Shown here: positions 9,202 to 19,382 of the stretch, piece after piece
How the letters are laid out: the number at the start of each line of letters is the position of its first letter
Position numbering within the stretch: position 1 is the first letter of the stretch
Assembly (NCBI GenBank): GCA_944380315.1
Contig: CALWHG010000004.1
Coordinates: 1-64,000 of the forward strand
Reading direction: 5' to 3'
DNA length: 64,000 bases
Source of the DNA: an uncultured Lachnospiraceae bacterium
GTDB lineage: Bacteria > Bacillota > Clostridia > Lachnospirales > Lachnospiraceae
Made by a program: the position numbers and the translations under genes
The notes under the pieces: model-generated
What the model was told of the DNA's origin: nothing
The model's input: the letters and a program-made list of their open reading frames with translations, nothing else
Databases searched by the model: none

Positions 9202-10449
9202 ATGATAGATCTTGAGAAGCAGGGAAGGCTTGCAAAGGCCGCATCCTATGAGCTTGCATCCGCAGGTACGGACATAAAGGACAGGGCACTTTCAGCCATA
9301 GCCGACATACTGACTGACAGAGCAGAGGAGTGGCTTTCAGCCAATGAAGAGGATCTGAGGGCCGCCGAGGCATCAGGCATGAAGAAGGCCATGCTGGATC
9401 GCCTCAGGCTGACCAGTGAACGCATAGACGGTATAGTGGAGGGAGTAAGGCAGGTAAAGGCCCTGCCGGATCCCATAGGACATGTGGACAGCATGGACGT
9501 GAGGCCAAACGGCCTTATCATAGGAAAGAAGAGGGTGCCTCTCGGAGTCATAGGCATCATATATGAGGCCAGACCAAACGTGACAGTGGATGCGGCTGTG
9601 CTATGCCTCAAATCAGGCAATGTATGCATACTGAGGGGCGGCAGCGAGGCCATCAATTCAAACAAATGCGTGGTAAGGCTCATGAGGGAGGCTCTCAGGG
9701 AGTCCGGGCTCCCCGAGGACTGCATAAGCCTCATAGAGGATACCAGCAGAGAGTCTGCTCAGGCTCTTATGCACCTTGACGGATATGTGGATGTGCTCAT
9801 ACCCAGAGGAGGCGCCGGACTCATAAGGACGGTGGCAAAGGAGGCTACAGTCCCTGTCATCCGTACCGGAGAGGGCGTGTGCCATATATATGTGGATGAG
9901 GGTGCAGACCTTGACATGGCGGCAGACATACTTTACAATGCCAAATGCTCACGTCCCTCGGTATGCAACGCAGCCGAGTGCGTGCTGATACATGAAAAGG
10001 AAGCGGAGGCGTTCCTTGAAAAGGCAGTGCCGCTGCTTGACAGAGACAAGGTAGAGCTCCGCTGCGATGAGGCTTCACTCAGGATCCTTGGAGACCGGGG
10101 AGTGCCCGCGTCAGACAGCGACTGGGATGCGGAGTATGATGATTATATACTTGCGGTACATGTGGTCAGAGACCTCGATGAGGCCATAGACTTCATAAAT
10201 CTGCACGGCAGCTCCCATTCTGAGTCCATAATCACAAGGGACTATATGAGAGCTCAGGAGTTCCTGGAGAGAGTGGATGCGGCAGCAGTATATGTCAATG
10301 CCTCCACCCGCTTTACGGACGGCTTTGAATTCGGTCTGGGTGCAGAGATAGGCATCTCCACTCAGAAGATGCACGCCAGGGGCCCCATGGGGCTTTCGGA
10401 GCTCACCACCATCAAATACATAATCTACGGAAAAGGACAGGTCAGATAA
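9202..10449 (+). CDS. proA: Glutamate-5-semialdehyde dehydrogenase (gamma-glutamyl phosphate reductase)
   Basis: Second step of proline biosynthesis, NADPH-dependent reduction of glutamyl-5-phosphate. 415 aa, with the ALDH fold: cofactor region GVIGIIYEARPNVTVD, GSEAINSN, IPRGGAGLI, and the catalytic cysteine in CNAAECVLIH. The C terminus GLGAEIGISTQKMHARGPMG is diagnostic of ProA. AAAGGAGG precedes the ATG. A weak inverted repeat (TTTACAT 9169-9175 / ATGTAAA 9185-9191) runs into the start of this ribosome binding site. It is in an operon with proB, 8 bp downstream. Confidence 0.97.
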   Translation: MIDLEKQGRLAKAASYELASAGTDIKDRALSAIADILTDRAEEWLSANEEDLRAAEASGMKKAMLDRLRLTSERIDGIVEGVRQVKALPDPIGHVDSMDVRPNGLIIGKKRVPLGVIGIIYEARPNVTVDAAVLCLKSGNVCILRGGSEAINSNKCVVRLMREALRESGLPEDCISLIEDTSRESAQALMHLDGYVDVLIPRGGAGLIRTVAKEATVPVIRTGEGVCHIYVDEGADLDMAADILYNAKCSRPSVCNAAECVLIHEKEAEAFLEKAVPLLDRDKVELRCDEASLRILGDRGVPASDSDWDAEYDDYILAVHVVRDLDEAIDFINLHGSSHSESIITRDYMRAQEFLERVDAAAVYVNASTRFTDGFEFGLGAEIGISTQKMHARGPMGLSELTTIKYIIYGKGQVR

Positions 10450-10457
10450 CAGAGCTT

Positions 10458-11261
10458 ATGGAAACAGGAAAGCAGCGCATAGTAGTAAAGGTAGGTACGT
10501 CGACCCTCACTCACAGCTCAGGAGCGGCGGATCTCCGCAGCATAGAGCATCTGGTCAGGACCCTTTCAGATCTGAGGGGCATGGGCCATGAGGTCATACT
10601 GGTATCCTCAGGTGCCATAGCCGTGGGCATAGAGAAGATGAAGCTCAAGGAAAAGCCCAGGGAGCTCCGCATGAAGCAGGCGGCAGCTGCAGTGGGACAG
10701 GGACAGATGATGGCCATGTATGACAGGATATTTTCAGAATACAACCAGTCCGTGGCACAGATACTCCTGACAGGTGATGACGTGGAGTTTGAAAACAGGG
10801 CGGCCCACCTTTCAAATACATTTTCTGCCCTGCTTGAGATGGGCATCATACCCATAGTCAATGAAAATGACTCCGTATCCTCTGCAGAGATAGAGGATGA
10901 GACCCACAAGGTGCTGGGAGACAACGACAGGCTCTCTGCCATAGTGGCAAGGCTCTGTCATGCCGATCTGCTCATACTTCTTTCAGACATAGAGGGACTT
11001 TATGATGCCAACCCCAAGGAGCATCCTGATGCGAAGCTCATACATGAGGTAAGGGAGCTGACTCCCGAGATCATGCATATGGCTGGAGATGCGGGCAGCT
11101 GGAGAGGCACCGGCGGCATGGTGACGAAGCTCTATGCTGCAAAGATAGCCATGGAGGGCGGCTTTGACATGGTCATAACCAATGGCAAGAAGCTGGAAAA
11201 TATCTATGGCATAGTGGAAGGAAAGGACATAGGCACAAGGTTCAGGGCCCAGGCCATCTGA
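10458..11261 (+). CDS. proB: Glutamate 5-kinase (short form, no PUA domain)
   Basis: First step of proline biosynthesis, forming gamma-glutamyl phosphate from glutamate and ATP. The amino acid kinase fold shows RIVVKVGTSTLTH, VSSGAIAVG, NENDSVS and the GTGGMVTKLYAAKIAM nucleotide-binding segment. At 267 aa it lacks the C-terminal PUA domain of the roughly 370-aa enterobacterial enzyme, as in many Clostridia. The order proA-proB is the reverse of that in E. coli. Confidence 0.96.
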   Translation: METGKQRIVVKVGTSTLTHSSGAADLRSIEHLVRTLSDLRGMGHEVILVSSGAIAVGIEKMKLKEKPRELRMKQAAAAVGQGQMMAMYDRIFSEYNQSVAQILLTGDDVEFENRAAHLSNTFSALLEMGIIPIVNENDSVSSAEIEDETHKVLGDNDRLSAIVARLCHADLLILLSDIEGLYDANPKEHPDAKLIHEVRELTPEIMHMAGDAGSWRGTGGMVTKLYAAKIAMEGGFDMVITNGKKLENIYGIVEGKDIGTRFRAQAI

Positions 11262-11299
11262 GCCAGTGCATCTGATACTGACAGGTGGGAGAGCACGCC

Positions 11300-12328
11300 T
11301 CAGACCACACCGGCGCTCAGTCCGCTGTGAAGGGAATAATTGCCAAAGGTCTCTATGAGTCTGGGCAGCTGCTCATCAAAGGGTTCCTTGCCTGATATGA
11401 GGTCATCCAGCATGAGGAAGCATTCGTGGACCTTTACGTCCACCTTTTCAAGGAGATCCTCCAGGGAATCGTTGGATATCATGCTGCGGTCCCAGGGGTT
11501 TACCCAGATCTCATGATAAAGGTTCAGGGCCCAGGGCACATCAGATACCCTGTCGGTCACAAGCTTGCTGGAGGCCAGCGGCTCCATGCGGAATTTCGAC
11601 TCAAGATAGCCGATCTTCCGCTTCTTTTTTTCTCTGGGATCATATATGGCCCGGAGTCCAAGATGCATCATGTATATGGACCGGCGCACTATGCCCCTGG
11701 TTATACTGAAGGTGTTTCCGAAGCGCTCAGGATAATAGGTCTGATTGATGGCCGTGCAGAGAAAGTCCGAAAGATATGCCTTCTCTGCCTTGCTCAGGGA
11801 AAATGCTGATGCCTGATCGAACTCCGAGGGCTTCTGCTGACGGTAGACCTCAAGGAGTATGGCATCGATATCATTTTCCAGACGACAGTGGAGGCTGGTG
11901 GCTCTCCTGTTGACCTTTTTCTTACGCTTGGGATCATAGCCTATGCGTCCGTAGACATAGGGATGTATGATGGCATCGGCTATGCAGTGGCTCATGTAGC
12001 CTGCCATGTAGGCTATGCCCATCTCGTACTCCGACTGACTGCGGAGCTCCGCAGGACTGCCCTGAGGGATCTGACCCTGGAGCTTCTGCTCTGACAGTCT
12101 GGCCAGCGCCTCCACGAACTCACTTATGTGAAACTCGTGCATCCATATGCCTATGTTTTTGTAGCCACGGTGTCTGAGCAGGATGGCATTGTAAAAAAAG
12201 AGGTCCGGCCCCTGTGCACCCAGATGATAGATGCTGGGGTTCCTCTCTATGATATCCTTGAGCCTTCCCTCCGGGAGGTTGTAAAACCCCTCCTGCCCTA
12301 TGATGTAATGTGTGGTGAAGCCGGGCAT
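11300..12328 (-). CDS. Zinc-dependent phospholipase C-like protein
   Basis: A 342-aa protein of the Zn_dep_PLPC family. The N terminus MPGFTTHYIIGQ and the HLGAQGPDLFFYN segment are typical, and histidines at GYMSHCIADAIIHPYVYGR and in HEFH are likely zinc ligands as in bacterial phospholipase C. There is no signal peptide, and many intracellular members of the family have no known substrate. It is convergent with proB, with a 38-bp gap. Confidence 0.75.
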   Translation of the reverse strand: MPGFTTHYIIGQEGFYNLPEGRLKDIIERNPSIYHLGAQGPDLFFYNAILLRHRGYKNIGIWMHEFHISEFVEALARLSEQKLQGQIPQGSPAELRSQSEYEMGIAYMAGYMSHCIADAIIHPYVYGRIGYDPKRKKKVNRRATSLHCRLENDIDAILLEVYRQQKPSEFDQASAFSLSKAEKAYLSDFLCTAINQTYYPERFGNTFSITRGIVRRSIYMMHLGLRAIYDPREKKKRKIGYLESKFRMEPLASSKLVTDRVSDVPWALNLYHEIWVNPWDRSMISNDSLEDLLEKVDVKVHECFLMLDDLISGKEPFDEQLPRLIETFGNYSLHSGLSAGVV

Positions 12329-12505
12329 GTCCTGATCCCCTGATCTGATCCTTTAATTATTAAAAAATCCTGTCGCTTTGGCGACTATTTTCAAATACGC
12401 CTGATCTTATGATATAGTATATCAGATAACAGATAAAAATAGTGCTAAGCCAAGGTATATTTTTTGTATAAAGCATGCCGTGGAAGCGTCGGAACGGAGA
12501 GATAT

Positions 12506-13366
12506 ATGAATAAGATGAAGCTACTTCCTGCCATGACGGCAGCCTTCCTCCTTATGGGGAGCATGTGTGCCGCTGCTGCAGTCATAGAGGGCATAAACGG
12601 AGGTCCTGGTGTAAGCATGTCAGGAGCTGAGGCTGTGGACACCGATGGTGCGGGCGCAGACAGTCAGGCGAAGGCTGGCCAGGATAAAACATCAGAGGAT
12701 AAGGCTTTGGAGACCCAGCTCACGGGCCTTGGGACCGACCTTACCAGGCTCGCCATCCCCGGGGATGCGGAGGTGCTGGTGGTGGTAGAGGGCTCAGGCC
12801 TGGATGCAGTGGTATCTGCATATAAGAGGGAGCTAGTGACGGCAGACGGAGAGGAGAGCAGCTATGCTGCATGGCAGCTCATCACCTCCACCACTGAGGG
12901 CAAGCTTGGCCGCAAGGGCCTTGGCAAGACCGTGGAGGGCGACGAAAAGACTCCCATAGGCATATTTAAGATGAATACGCCCTTTGGCATAAAGGATGCC
13001 CTGGAGGGCTTCCCGGAAAACTACATAAAGGTGACTTCCGACATGTACTGGAACGGAGATTCGGATTCTACCCTTTACAACAGGCTGGTCAGTGATCTGA
13101 GCTATACGGATTTTGACAGGTCAAAGTCCGAGCATCTCATAAATTATGGCGGTTACTATGATTACTGCATAGATACGGGTTACAACCCTGAAGGTACGCC
13201 CCACAGGGGCTCTGCCCTGTTCCTCCACTGCTCCATGGGCATCAATACCGGAGGCTGCATAGCCATACCTGAGGAGATCATGATAGAGATCATGAGGAGC
13301 TACAGGGAGGGACATACCTATATAGCCATAGGAGATCAGGCCAACATGCAGGCTCTGTATGCCTGA
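12506..13366 (+). CDS. Exported L,D-transpeptidase-like (YkuD-fold) protein
   Basis: About 286 aa with an N-terminal signal peptide or anchor (MNKMKLLPAMTAAFLLMG then small residues). After a variable linker of about 60 residues comes a YkuD-like domain: TTEGKLGRKGLGKT, DEKTPIGIF, and a C-terminal catalytic region FLHCSMGINTGGCIAIP with the conserved histidine and cysteine. The usual SHGC is here TGGC, a divergent form. Likely role: peptidoglycan cross-linking or modification outside the membrane. ATG 12506 follows GGAACGGAGAG; an upstream TTG in frame is not supported. Confidence 0.72.
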   Translation: MNKMKLLPAMTAAFLLMGSMCAAAAVIEGINGGPGVSMSGAEAVDTDGAGADSQAKAGQDKTSEDKALETQLTGLGTDLTRLAIPGDAEVLVVVEGSGLDAVVSAYKRELVTADGEESSYAAWQLITSTTEGKLGRKGLGKTVEGDEKTPIGIFKMNTPFGIKDALEGFPENYIKVTSDMYWNGDSDSTLYNRLVSDLSYTDFDRSKSEHLINYGGYYDYCIDTGYNPEGTPHRGSALFLHCSMGINTGGCIAIPEEIMIEIMRSYREGHTYIAIGDQANMQALYA

Positions 13367-13383
13367 GGCGTGAGAGTGCGCAT

Positions 13384-14172
13384 ATGCTTACTGAGATAAA
13401 AAAAGGCTTCAGCTCTGCGGATCTGAAGCTTTTTGCGATCATATTCATGCTCATAGATCATATAGGGGCCATAGGGATAGAGGGCTATCTCATGGAGGCA
13501 GGATACATGACACCTGTGAGCTTCAATGTATTGCCCGGCATGCCGGGATATGACCTTGCCATGAGACTTTACCTTCTGGATCTGCCGCTCAGGCTCATTG
13601 GCAGGGTGGCATTTCCCCTGTTTGCCTTCATGATAGTACAGGGATTCCTGCATACCCACAGCAGGAGAGACTACCTGCTCCGGCTTCTGGCATTTGCCCT
13701 GATATCACAGATCCCCTTCCGTCTGGCGGTGTCGCTTATAGGCCTGGATTCAAGGAATGTGTATTTCACCCTTGCCCTGGGACTCATATGCATATGGGGA
13801 CTTGAGCTTGCCAGGGAAAAGGCCGCGAGTCCGGCCATGGCCATACCAGGCTCTCTGCTCATCATCGCCAGCTGCTGTCTGGCTGCCTGGTACCTGGACA
13901 GTGATTACAGCCAATACGGAGTGCTGTGCATAGTGGCTTTTTATCTGCTGAGAGACCGCCCGGTCCTTGGGGCACTGGCGGCCTGCACCATACTCATAGC
14001 ACTGTCTCCATTTTTTGAGTCCACGACATTGTTTTCCATATATTTCATAAGCAGATACAACGGACAGAAGGGCAGCCTGCCCTTTGGAAAGTATGCCCTC
14101 TATGCCTTTTATCCGATCCATATGCTGATCATATATGGGGTAGTCAGGCTGATCATGCTGACAACGGGCTGA
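13384..14172 (+). CDS. TraX-family integral membrane protein
   Basis: A 262-aa protein with about eight hydrophobic helices. It starts LTEIKKGFSSADLKLFAIIFMLIDHIGA, the N-terminal signature of the TraX family (F-pilin N-acetylase relatives; acyltransferase-like membrane proteins common on Clostridia chromosomes). The C terminus KYALYAFYPIHMLIIYG is also typical. Nothing nearby suggests conjugation, so a role in acylating a surface polymer is a guess. It lies 17 bp after the L,D-transpeptidase-like gene, suggesting a shared cell-envelope operon. Confidence 0.8.
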   Translation: MLTEIKKGFSSADLKLFAIIFMLIDHIGAIGIEGYLMEAGYMTPVSFNVLPGMPGYDLAMRLYLLDLPLRLIGRVAFPLFAFMIVQGFLHTHSRRDYLLRLLAFALISQIPFRLAVSLIGLDSRNVYFTLALGLICIWGLELAREKAASPAMAIPGSLLIIASCCLAAWYLDSDYSQYGVLCIVAFYLLRDRPVLGALAACTILIALSPFFESTTLFSIYFISRYNGQKGSLPFGKYALYAFYPIHMLIIYGVVRLIMLTTG

Positions 14173-14609
14173 TCCGCTGTCAGACTTATGTAATTGACTT
14201 ACAGCTGGCTTTACCAGCATGCTTGCCCTGTATGTTTTGACTCGTGTCCTGGGAGTTTTGAATGTAAGAGGTTCGGAAAATGTCCCCTGAAATGGGAGGA
14301 ACCCTGACAACTCAGTTGCCAGGGCAGTATTATGAAAAAATCTTATTAGCATTGCATTTGCAGCCTTTGCTGTTACGTCTTTAGTATAGAAAGTAAAGAT
14401 GTCCGGAATATTATCGGGTGGTTAAAAGATTTTGAAAGGATTGTAAACGAATTGTGAACGCAAAGCCCCATTTCAAGACAAGACCCCATTTTATATCAAG
14501 GGCCCTTTGCTTCTTCGAGGTGGCAGACACCCTCTGATATAAAATGGGGTACTTTAATGCATCATTGGTTGGTAGTGCTTCCTGTAACACCTGATTGTTT
14601 TCAGGTGAG
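14173..14609. other. Intergenic region with no supported gene
   Basis: Between traX and the Rpn remnant I see no convincing coding sequence. It contains a small hairpin (GCTGG/CCAGC at 14204-14218) just after traX, an imperfect stem around 14302-14324 and a perfect 16-bp inverted repeat at 14483-14550. Together with the pseudogene that follows, this looks like decayed mobile DNA. Confidence 0.6.
14483..14550. repeat. Perfect 16-bp inverted repeat around a 36-bp centre
   Basis: ACCCCATTTTATATCA (14483-14498) is exactly inverted at 14535-14550. The centre has further short complementarity (GAGGTG against CACCCTC). It could fold as a long hairpin in RNA or be the ends of a miniature transposable element. 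It sits just downstream of the Rpn-type nuclease remnant on the other strand. Confidence 0.75.
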
Positions 14610-15012
14610 TCAGGTTATGTTGTATAGCCTGTAGAGCCTTTCCCTCTGATCGGAGTCAAACATGGCCTGCTCAAGCTCCTCAGTCTTTCCATTGTCCTTA
14701 AGGAACCTGAAATGCTCTCTCAGGCACCCTCTCTCCCATGCACAGCCATATGCTGTAGACCTTCTTTAATCCGGCATAATCATCAGGACCTGCGATGGAC
14801 CTTAGTTGTGAAGAGAACCTCCTTGCGGCATAGTAGAAGCCCCTCGTCTCTATCTCATACTCCGGGACGAAGCGTTTAAGGATGCGTGAGAGGAACTGGC
14901 GATCAGACATGAGCTCCTTAAGTGTGGCATCATACCTTTCCTTTCCGGGGTCAGTGGCTATCAGGGTGTTTTCGATGTGTCTCATGGATGTGTTGATAGA
15001 TGTGTCATGCAT
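14610..15012 (-). pseudogene. Degraded Rpn-family recombination-promoting nuclease/transposase
   Basis: Read on the minus strand from ATG 15012, the product shows the Rpn/PD-(D/E)XK transposase-family features LMSDRQFLSRILKRFVPEYE and, directly after, a segment RGFYYAARRFSSQL and KKVYSIWLCM that is normally over 100 residues further on. The middle, including the nuclease core, is therefore deleted. After MGERVPE the frame shifts; another frame continues LREHFRFLKDNGKTEELEQA and ends NIT-stop at 14610, which fits the usual family C terminus. So there is an internal deletion plus a frameshift. It is preceded by its own AGGAGA-type ribosome binding site. Confidence 0.7.
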
Positions 15013-15158
15013 AGACTTTCTCCTTTAGAATCGATGAACAGAAATGCTGCAAGATGATCGTTAGATCCTTAGATGGATCTATCTTATCATGACTAGAGAC
15101 TCATTAAAAGTAAAATAATTATAAACTTTCAAAATGTGAAGCGAAGATAGTATAAGAA

Positions 15159-15209
15159 TAAAAAAACATGACGGGTAGCTACAGCAATAAACATGGACGC
15201 GTCCCGTCA
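15159..15209 (-). terminator. Probable terminator downstream of the lysR gene
   Basis: On the minus strand TGACGGG (15209-15203) pairs with CCCGTCA (15175-15169), followed by a T run (complement of 15160-15166). The loop is long (27 bases), so the structure is moderately supported. Confidence 0.5.
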
Positions 15210-15273
15210 GTTTTATATCATGACATGCTTAAAAGCTGGAGATACAAGCTAAGACTTTATCTCAAACGAAGTA

Positions 15274-16161
15274 TCAGCCAAGCTGGATATTTTTAATACA
15301 GCTGACCAGCTTCGGTATTCCGCTAAAGACAAAACTGTCATTGCGCCACAGTAGGTAAATGTCTACTGAGGTGTCAGTGTCAAGCGGGATAAACCTGAGA
15401 TCAGGAAGATGGGGCTGAAGTTCTGTATATAAAAATGTTACCATCCCACAGGTAGTTACCATCTCGTGGATCGTCGACAGCTGTTCGGAACAGAATACGA
15501 TATTGGGCATGACCCCTGCTTCATCGAACATCCTGTTTACAAATATCCAGTATTGATAGCTGCTTGGAAATGTAACTATGGGATCGTCGCCTATATCTTC
15601 AGGAGTGACAGAACTCTGGTCTGCAAGCCTGTGATCAGGCGCCATGCAACATGAGAAATGAAGATTTGCGATAGGCAGACGGTGGTAGCCAGTCTTTATA
15701 GAAAACAGGTTGTTTTTTCCTTCCGACATGATGACTGCATCCAATTCATCATTTTCAAATTTTTCAAACAGTGGGTATCGTCCATCTTCAGTAGCTTCAA
15801 GGGCTATGTCAGGATATCGTGAGGTAAATGAGCGGTAAAGCTGGGGCATGATCAAAAGGCACAGCATGGGAGTGATGCCAAGACGTATACGATTTCTCTT
15901 ATGTGCCATGTCCAATATGACCTGGGAGGCATTGTCGGCACGCTTCAGCAGATCGTTGCAGAGCTCCAGAAGGACCTTGCCTTCCTTTGTGAGCTTCATG
16001 TTTTTCCCTATCCTTGAGAAAAGCTGTATGCTGAATTTCTTCTCAAGCTCTTTTATGGCTGTGGATATGGCTGGCTGAGAGACGCAAAGAGCACTGGAAG
16101 CCTTTGTTACGCTTCCAAGGCTGCATACGGTCTGAAAGTATTTTAGCTGAAGCAGTGTCAT
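15274..16161 (-). CDS. LysR-family transcriptional regulator
   Basis: A 295-aa LysR regulator: winged HTH at residues 1-60 (LQLKYFQTVCSLGSVTKAS, then CVSQPAISTAIKELEK) and a periplasmic-binding-protein-like effector domain after residue 90. ATG 16161 is 10 bp after GAGGAG on the minus strand; in-frame extensions run across the divergent gene's promoter and are unlikely. It is transcribed away from the metallohydrolase/transporter pair, and a perfect dyad lies between them. It probably controls those genes in response to their substrate. Confidence 0.88.
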   Translation of the reverse strand: MTLLQLKYFQTVCSLGSVTKASSALCVSQPAISTAIKELEKKFSIQLFSRIGKNMKLTKEGKVLLELCNDLLKRADNASQVILDMAHKRNRIRLGITPMLCLLIMPQLYRSFTSRYPDIALEATEDGRYPLFEKFENDELDAVIMSEGKNNLFSIKTGYHRLPIANLHFSCCMAPDHRLADQSSVTPEDIGDDPIVTFPSSYQYWIFVNRMFDEAGVMPNIVFCSEQLSTIHEMVTTCGMVTFLYTELQPHLPDLRFIPLDTDTSVDIYLLWRNDSFVFSGIPKLVSCIKNIQLG

Positions 16162-16185
16162 AAGAGAGTTTCTCCTCATATTATT

Positions 16186-16208
16186 TGACCTATACTTTTC
16201 ATAGGTCA
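16186..16208. promoter_or_regulatory. Candidate LysR operator (dyad in the divergent promoter region)
   Basis: TGACCTAT (16186-16193) and ATAGGTCA (16201-16208) form a perfect 8-bp inverted repeat with a 7-bp spacer. It is 25 bp upstream of the lysR start and 48 bp upstream of the metallohydrolase start, the usual place for an autoregulating LysR site. Confidence 0.65.
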
Positions 16209-16255
16209 GGCGAAGGCCTGAATATGTACGTAAAAAAGAAAAGGAGGTTACAGGT

Positions 16256-17113
16256 ATGAAGTTCAACAGTGTCAAGATCCGTCCATTCAATGTAGGTGGG
16301 GCATTTGAAGTGAAGCTTCCCAATGGAAAGGTGATACTTATCGATCCCTATTTTACAGGAAATGAATTTGAGGGAGGATCTACTCGTGAGGATGTTACGG
16401 GTGCGGATTACATACTGCTGACTCACAGTCATTTCGATCATGACATCGATCTGGGCTATTTTGTAGAGAAGTTCCATTCTCTGGTGTTCTGTGGTTCCAT
16501 GTCGGCAGAAGAGGTGCTTAAATTCCATAAGATACCATATGATAACATGATACCCGTATATCCTAACTGTCATTATAATCTTCCGGATTTCAGATTGGAC
16601 ACCTTCCAGGCAAAACACAATCCCAATGGAGGAAAGTCATTCCAGCCTGATGGTATACCGGAGGTATATGAGAAACTGGGAGTTTCAGGTCATGAACGCT
16701 GCGATCAGCTGGGCTCCATAGAATCCTTTGATTTTATGATCACCACGCCGAGCAACTTTAAGATCCTTATGGCCTCTGGCCGGGTCATATGGGACGATCT
16801 TTTTGACATATGCAAGGAAAAGGCTCCGAACGTGCTCCTTCGTCAGGCAGGCATAAGGGAGGCAGGCGGAGACATGAAGACCGGTAAACAGATAGATCCG
16901 CCGGTATTTGCAGAGCTGCTCGCAAAGTATCATGCACAGATAGTATTCCCCTTCCATCACGATGTGCTCCTTAAGCGCTGGGGCAAGGAAAAGACAAGTG
17001 AGTATTTTGCTGAGGTGGATAAGGAATACAGAAAGCTTGACCCTTCAGCAGCTTTCATCGATCCTCAGGAATGGAAGTGGTACGACATAGGCATAGATGT
17101 ATCCATAGAGTGA
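16256..17113 (+). CDS. Metallo-beta-lactamase-fold hydrolase (UlaG-like)
   Basis: A 285-aa MBL-fold protein with the metal motif HSHFDHD near residue 60 and further ligands probably in QAKHNPNGG, SGRVIWDDLFD and FPFHHDVLL. It resembles the lactonase/phosphodiesterase branch represented by L-ascorbate-6-phosphate lactonase UlaG, but the substrate cannot be named. AGGAGGT 8 bp before the ATG makes a strong start. It is followed by a transporter gene 40 bp later and is divergent from a LysR gene, so a small inducible catabolic unit is likely. Confidence 0.78.
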   Translation: MKFNSVKIRPFNVGGAFEVKLPNGKVILIDPYFTGNEFEGGSTREDVTGADYILLTHSHFDHDIDLGYFVEKFHSLVFCGSMSAEEVLKFHKIPYDNMIPVYPNCHYNLPDFRLDTFQAKHNPNGGKSFQPDGIPEVYEKLGVSGHERCDQLGSIESFDFMITTPSNFKILMASGRVIWDDLFDICKEKAPNVLLRQAGIREAGGDMKTGKQIDPPVFAELLAKYHAQIVFPFHHDVLLKRWGKEKTSEYFAEVDKEYRKLDPSAAFIDPQEWKWYDIGIDVSIE

Positions 17114-17153
17114 GCCAATCAAAGTGGCATGACAAATAAAAAGGAGATATGAT

Positions 17154-17768
17154 ATGTCACAATTAACGATCTGTCTGATTATATTTTTCGTTACTCTTGC
17201 TCTTTATGCAAGTAACATCTTTCCAATGTCGGTAGTAGCCATCTTGTCTCTGCTTGCTTATGTATTTTCAGGCTGCATAGACGGAGCTACTGCCCTCAGT
17301 GGATTTGCAAATACAAATACCATAGTTCTGCTTGGTATGTTCATAGTGGCGGCGGGATTCAACCGCACCTCATTTGTTGACAAGCTGTCTCAGAAGATAG
17401 TAAAGATCGCAGGAGGTTCATTTAAACGTGCATGGCTTTGCTACATCCTGCTGGCAGCCATACTCACTAATGTCATACCTTTTATCCTGACACAGTTTAT
17501 GCTTAATCAGGGGGTTTCAAATATATTTACTCCCATATGCCTTCTGACCTGTGCTTCTCTTGGAGCAAATCCCATAGGTCCTATGATACTGGTCCAGGCG
17601 GGAAGCCTGACGGCATTTCTGACACCTATGGCGACTCCTGCCATACCTATGGCCATGGGAGCAGGAGGATATGACCTTAAGAGTCTCGTCAAGCAGGGGT
17701 GGCTCATATCCATAGTACTCGCAGTGGTATATGTCTTTTATGTCATGACCGTATTTCCCTGCTTCTGA
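17154..17768 (+). CDS. Half-length DASS/SLC13-family transporter
   Basis: Related to divalent anion:Na+ symporters, but only 204 aa against the usual 420-450. Residues 1-100 match the N-terminal half (IFPMSVVAILSLLAYVFSG, NTNTIVLLGMFIVAAGF), and residues 115-204 match the extreme C-terminal part of a full transporter (IFTPICLLTCASLGANP, TPMATPAIPMAMGAGGY, then the final helix). The central part is missing, with an in-frame join near AILTNVIPFILTQF. About six helices remain. AAAAGGAGAT precedes the ATG and there is no stop or frameshift, so it may be a functional short form or a recent in-frame deletion. Confidence 0.65.
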   Translation: MSQLTICLIIFFVTLALYASNIFPMSVVAILSLLAYVFSGCIDGATALSGFANTNTIVLLGMFIVAAGFNRTSFVDKLSQKIVKIAGGSFKRAWLCYILLAAILTNVIPFILTQFMLNQGVSNIFTPICLLTCASLGANPIGPMILVQAGSLTAFLTPMATPAIPMAMGAGGYDLKSLVKQGWLISIVLAVVYVFYVMTVFPCF

Positions 17769-17791
17769 TAGCTCTCTTTTCTCAAACTGCC

Positions 17792-17820
17792 TTGTATTTT
17801 TGCCGTTAAGCTGATATTAT
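17792..17820 (+). promoter_or_regulatory. Probable eno promoter
   Basis: TTGTAT (17792-17797), a 17-bp spacer and TATTAT (17815-17820), about 84 bp upstream of the eno start codon. The -10 differs from consensus at one base, while the -35 is weaker. Confidence 0.5.
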
Positions 17821-17852
17821 ATAGGCGGTTAGTTAATGACCATAAAAGGTAA

Positions 17853-19199
<1,347 letters not shown>

Positions 19200-19235
19200 T
19201 GAGCTGAGCCATACATACGGACAGCGATATTTATC

Positions 19236-19264
19236 AGAGAGAGGCTTTTGCCTCTCTCTTTTTT
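19236..19264 (+). terminator. Rho-independent terminator of eno
   Basis: AGAGAGAGGC (19236-19245) pairs perfectly with GCCTCTCTCT (19250-19259) across a TTTT loop and runs into TTTTT. Confidence 0.92.
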
Positions 19265-19339
19265 ACCGGAAGTATAGATCGAAATGAAGAAAGGCGACTC
19301 ACAAGTATGTTTTCGGTCACAGGCTATTCTGATCATGGC

Positions 19340-19368
19340 TTGATAGACCGGAGCTGCGATGCTATATT
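19340..19368 (+). promoter_or_regulatory. Promoter of the DUF2156 transcript
   Basis: TTGATA (19340-19345), 17-bp spacer, TATATT (19363-19368). The predicted transcript starts near 19375 and so begins with the folded leader at 19383-19438. Confidence 0.6.
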
Positions 19369-19382
19369 AGAATAAGAAAGGA

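Noticed and set aside
14698..15012. Intact small protein gene
   Set aside because: Family segments continue in another frame to 14610 and the nuclease core is missing; this is a remnant.
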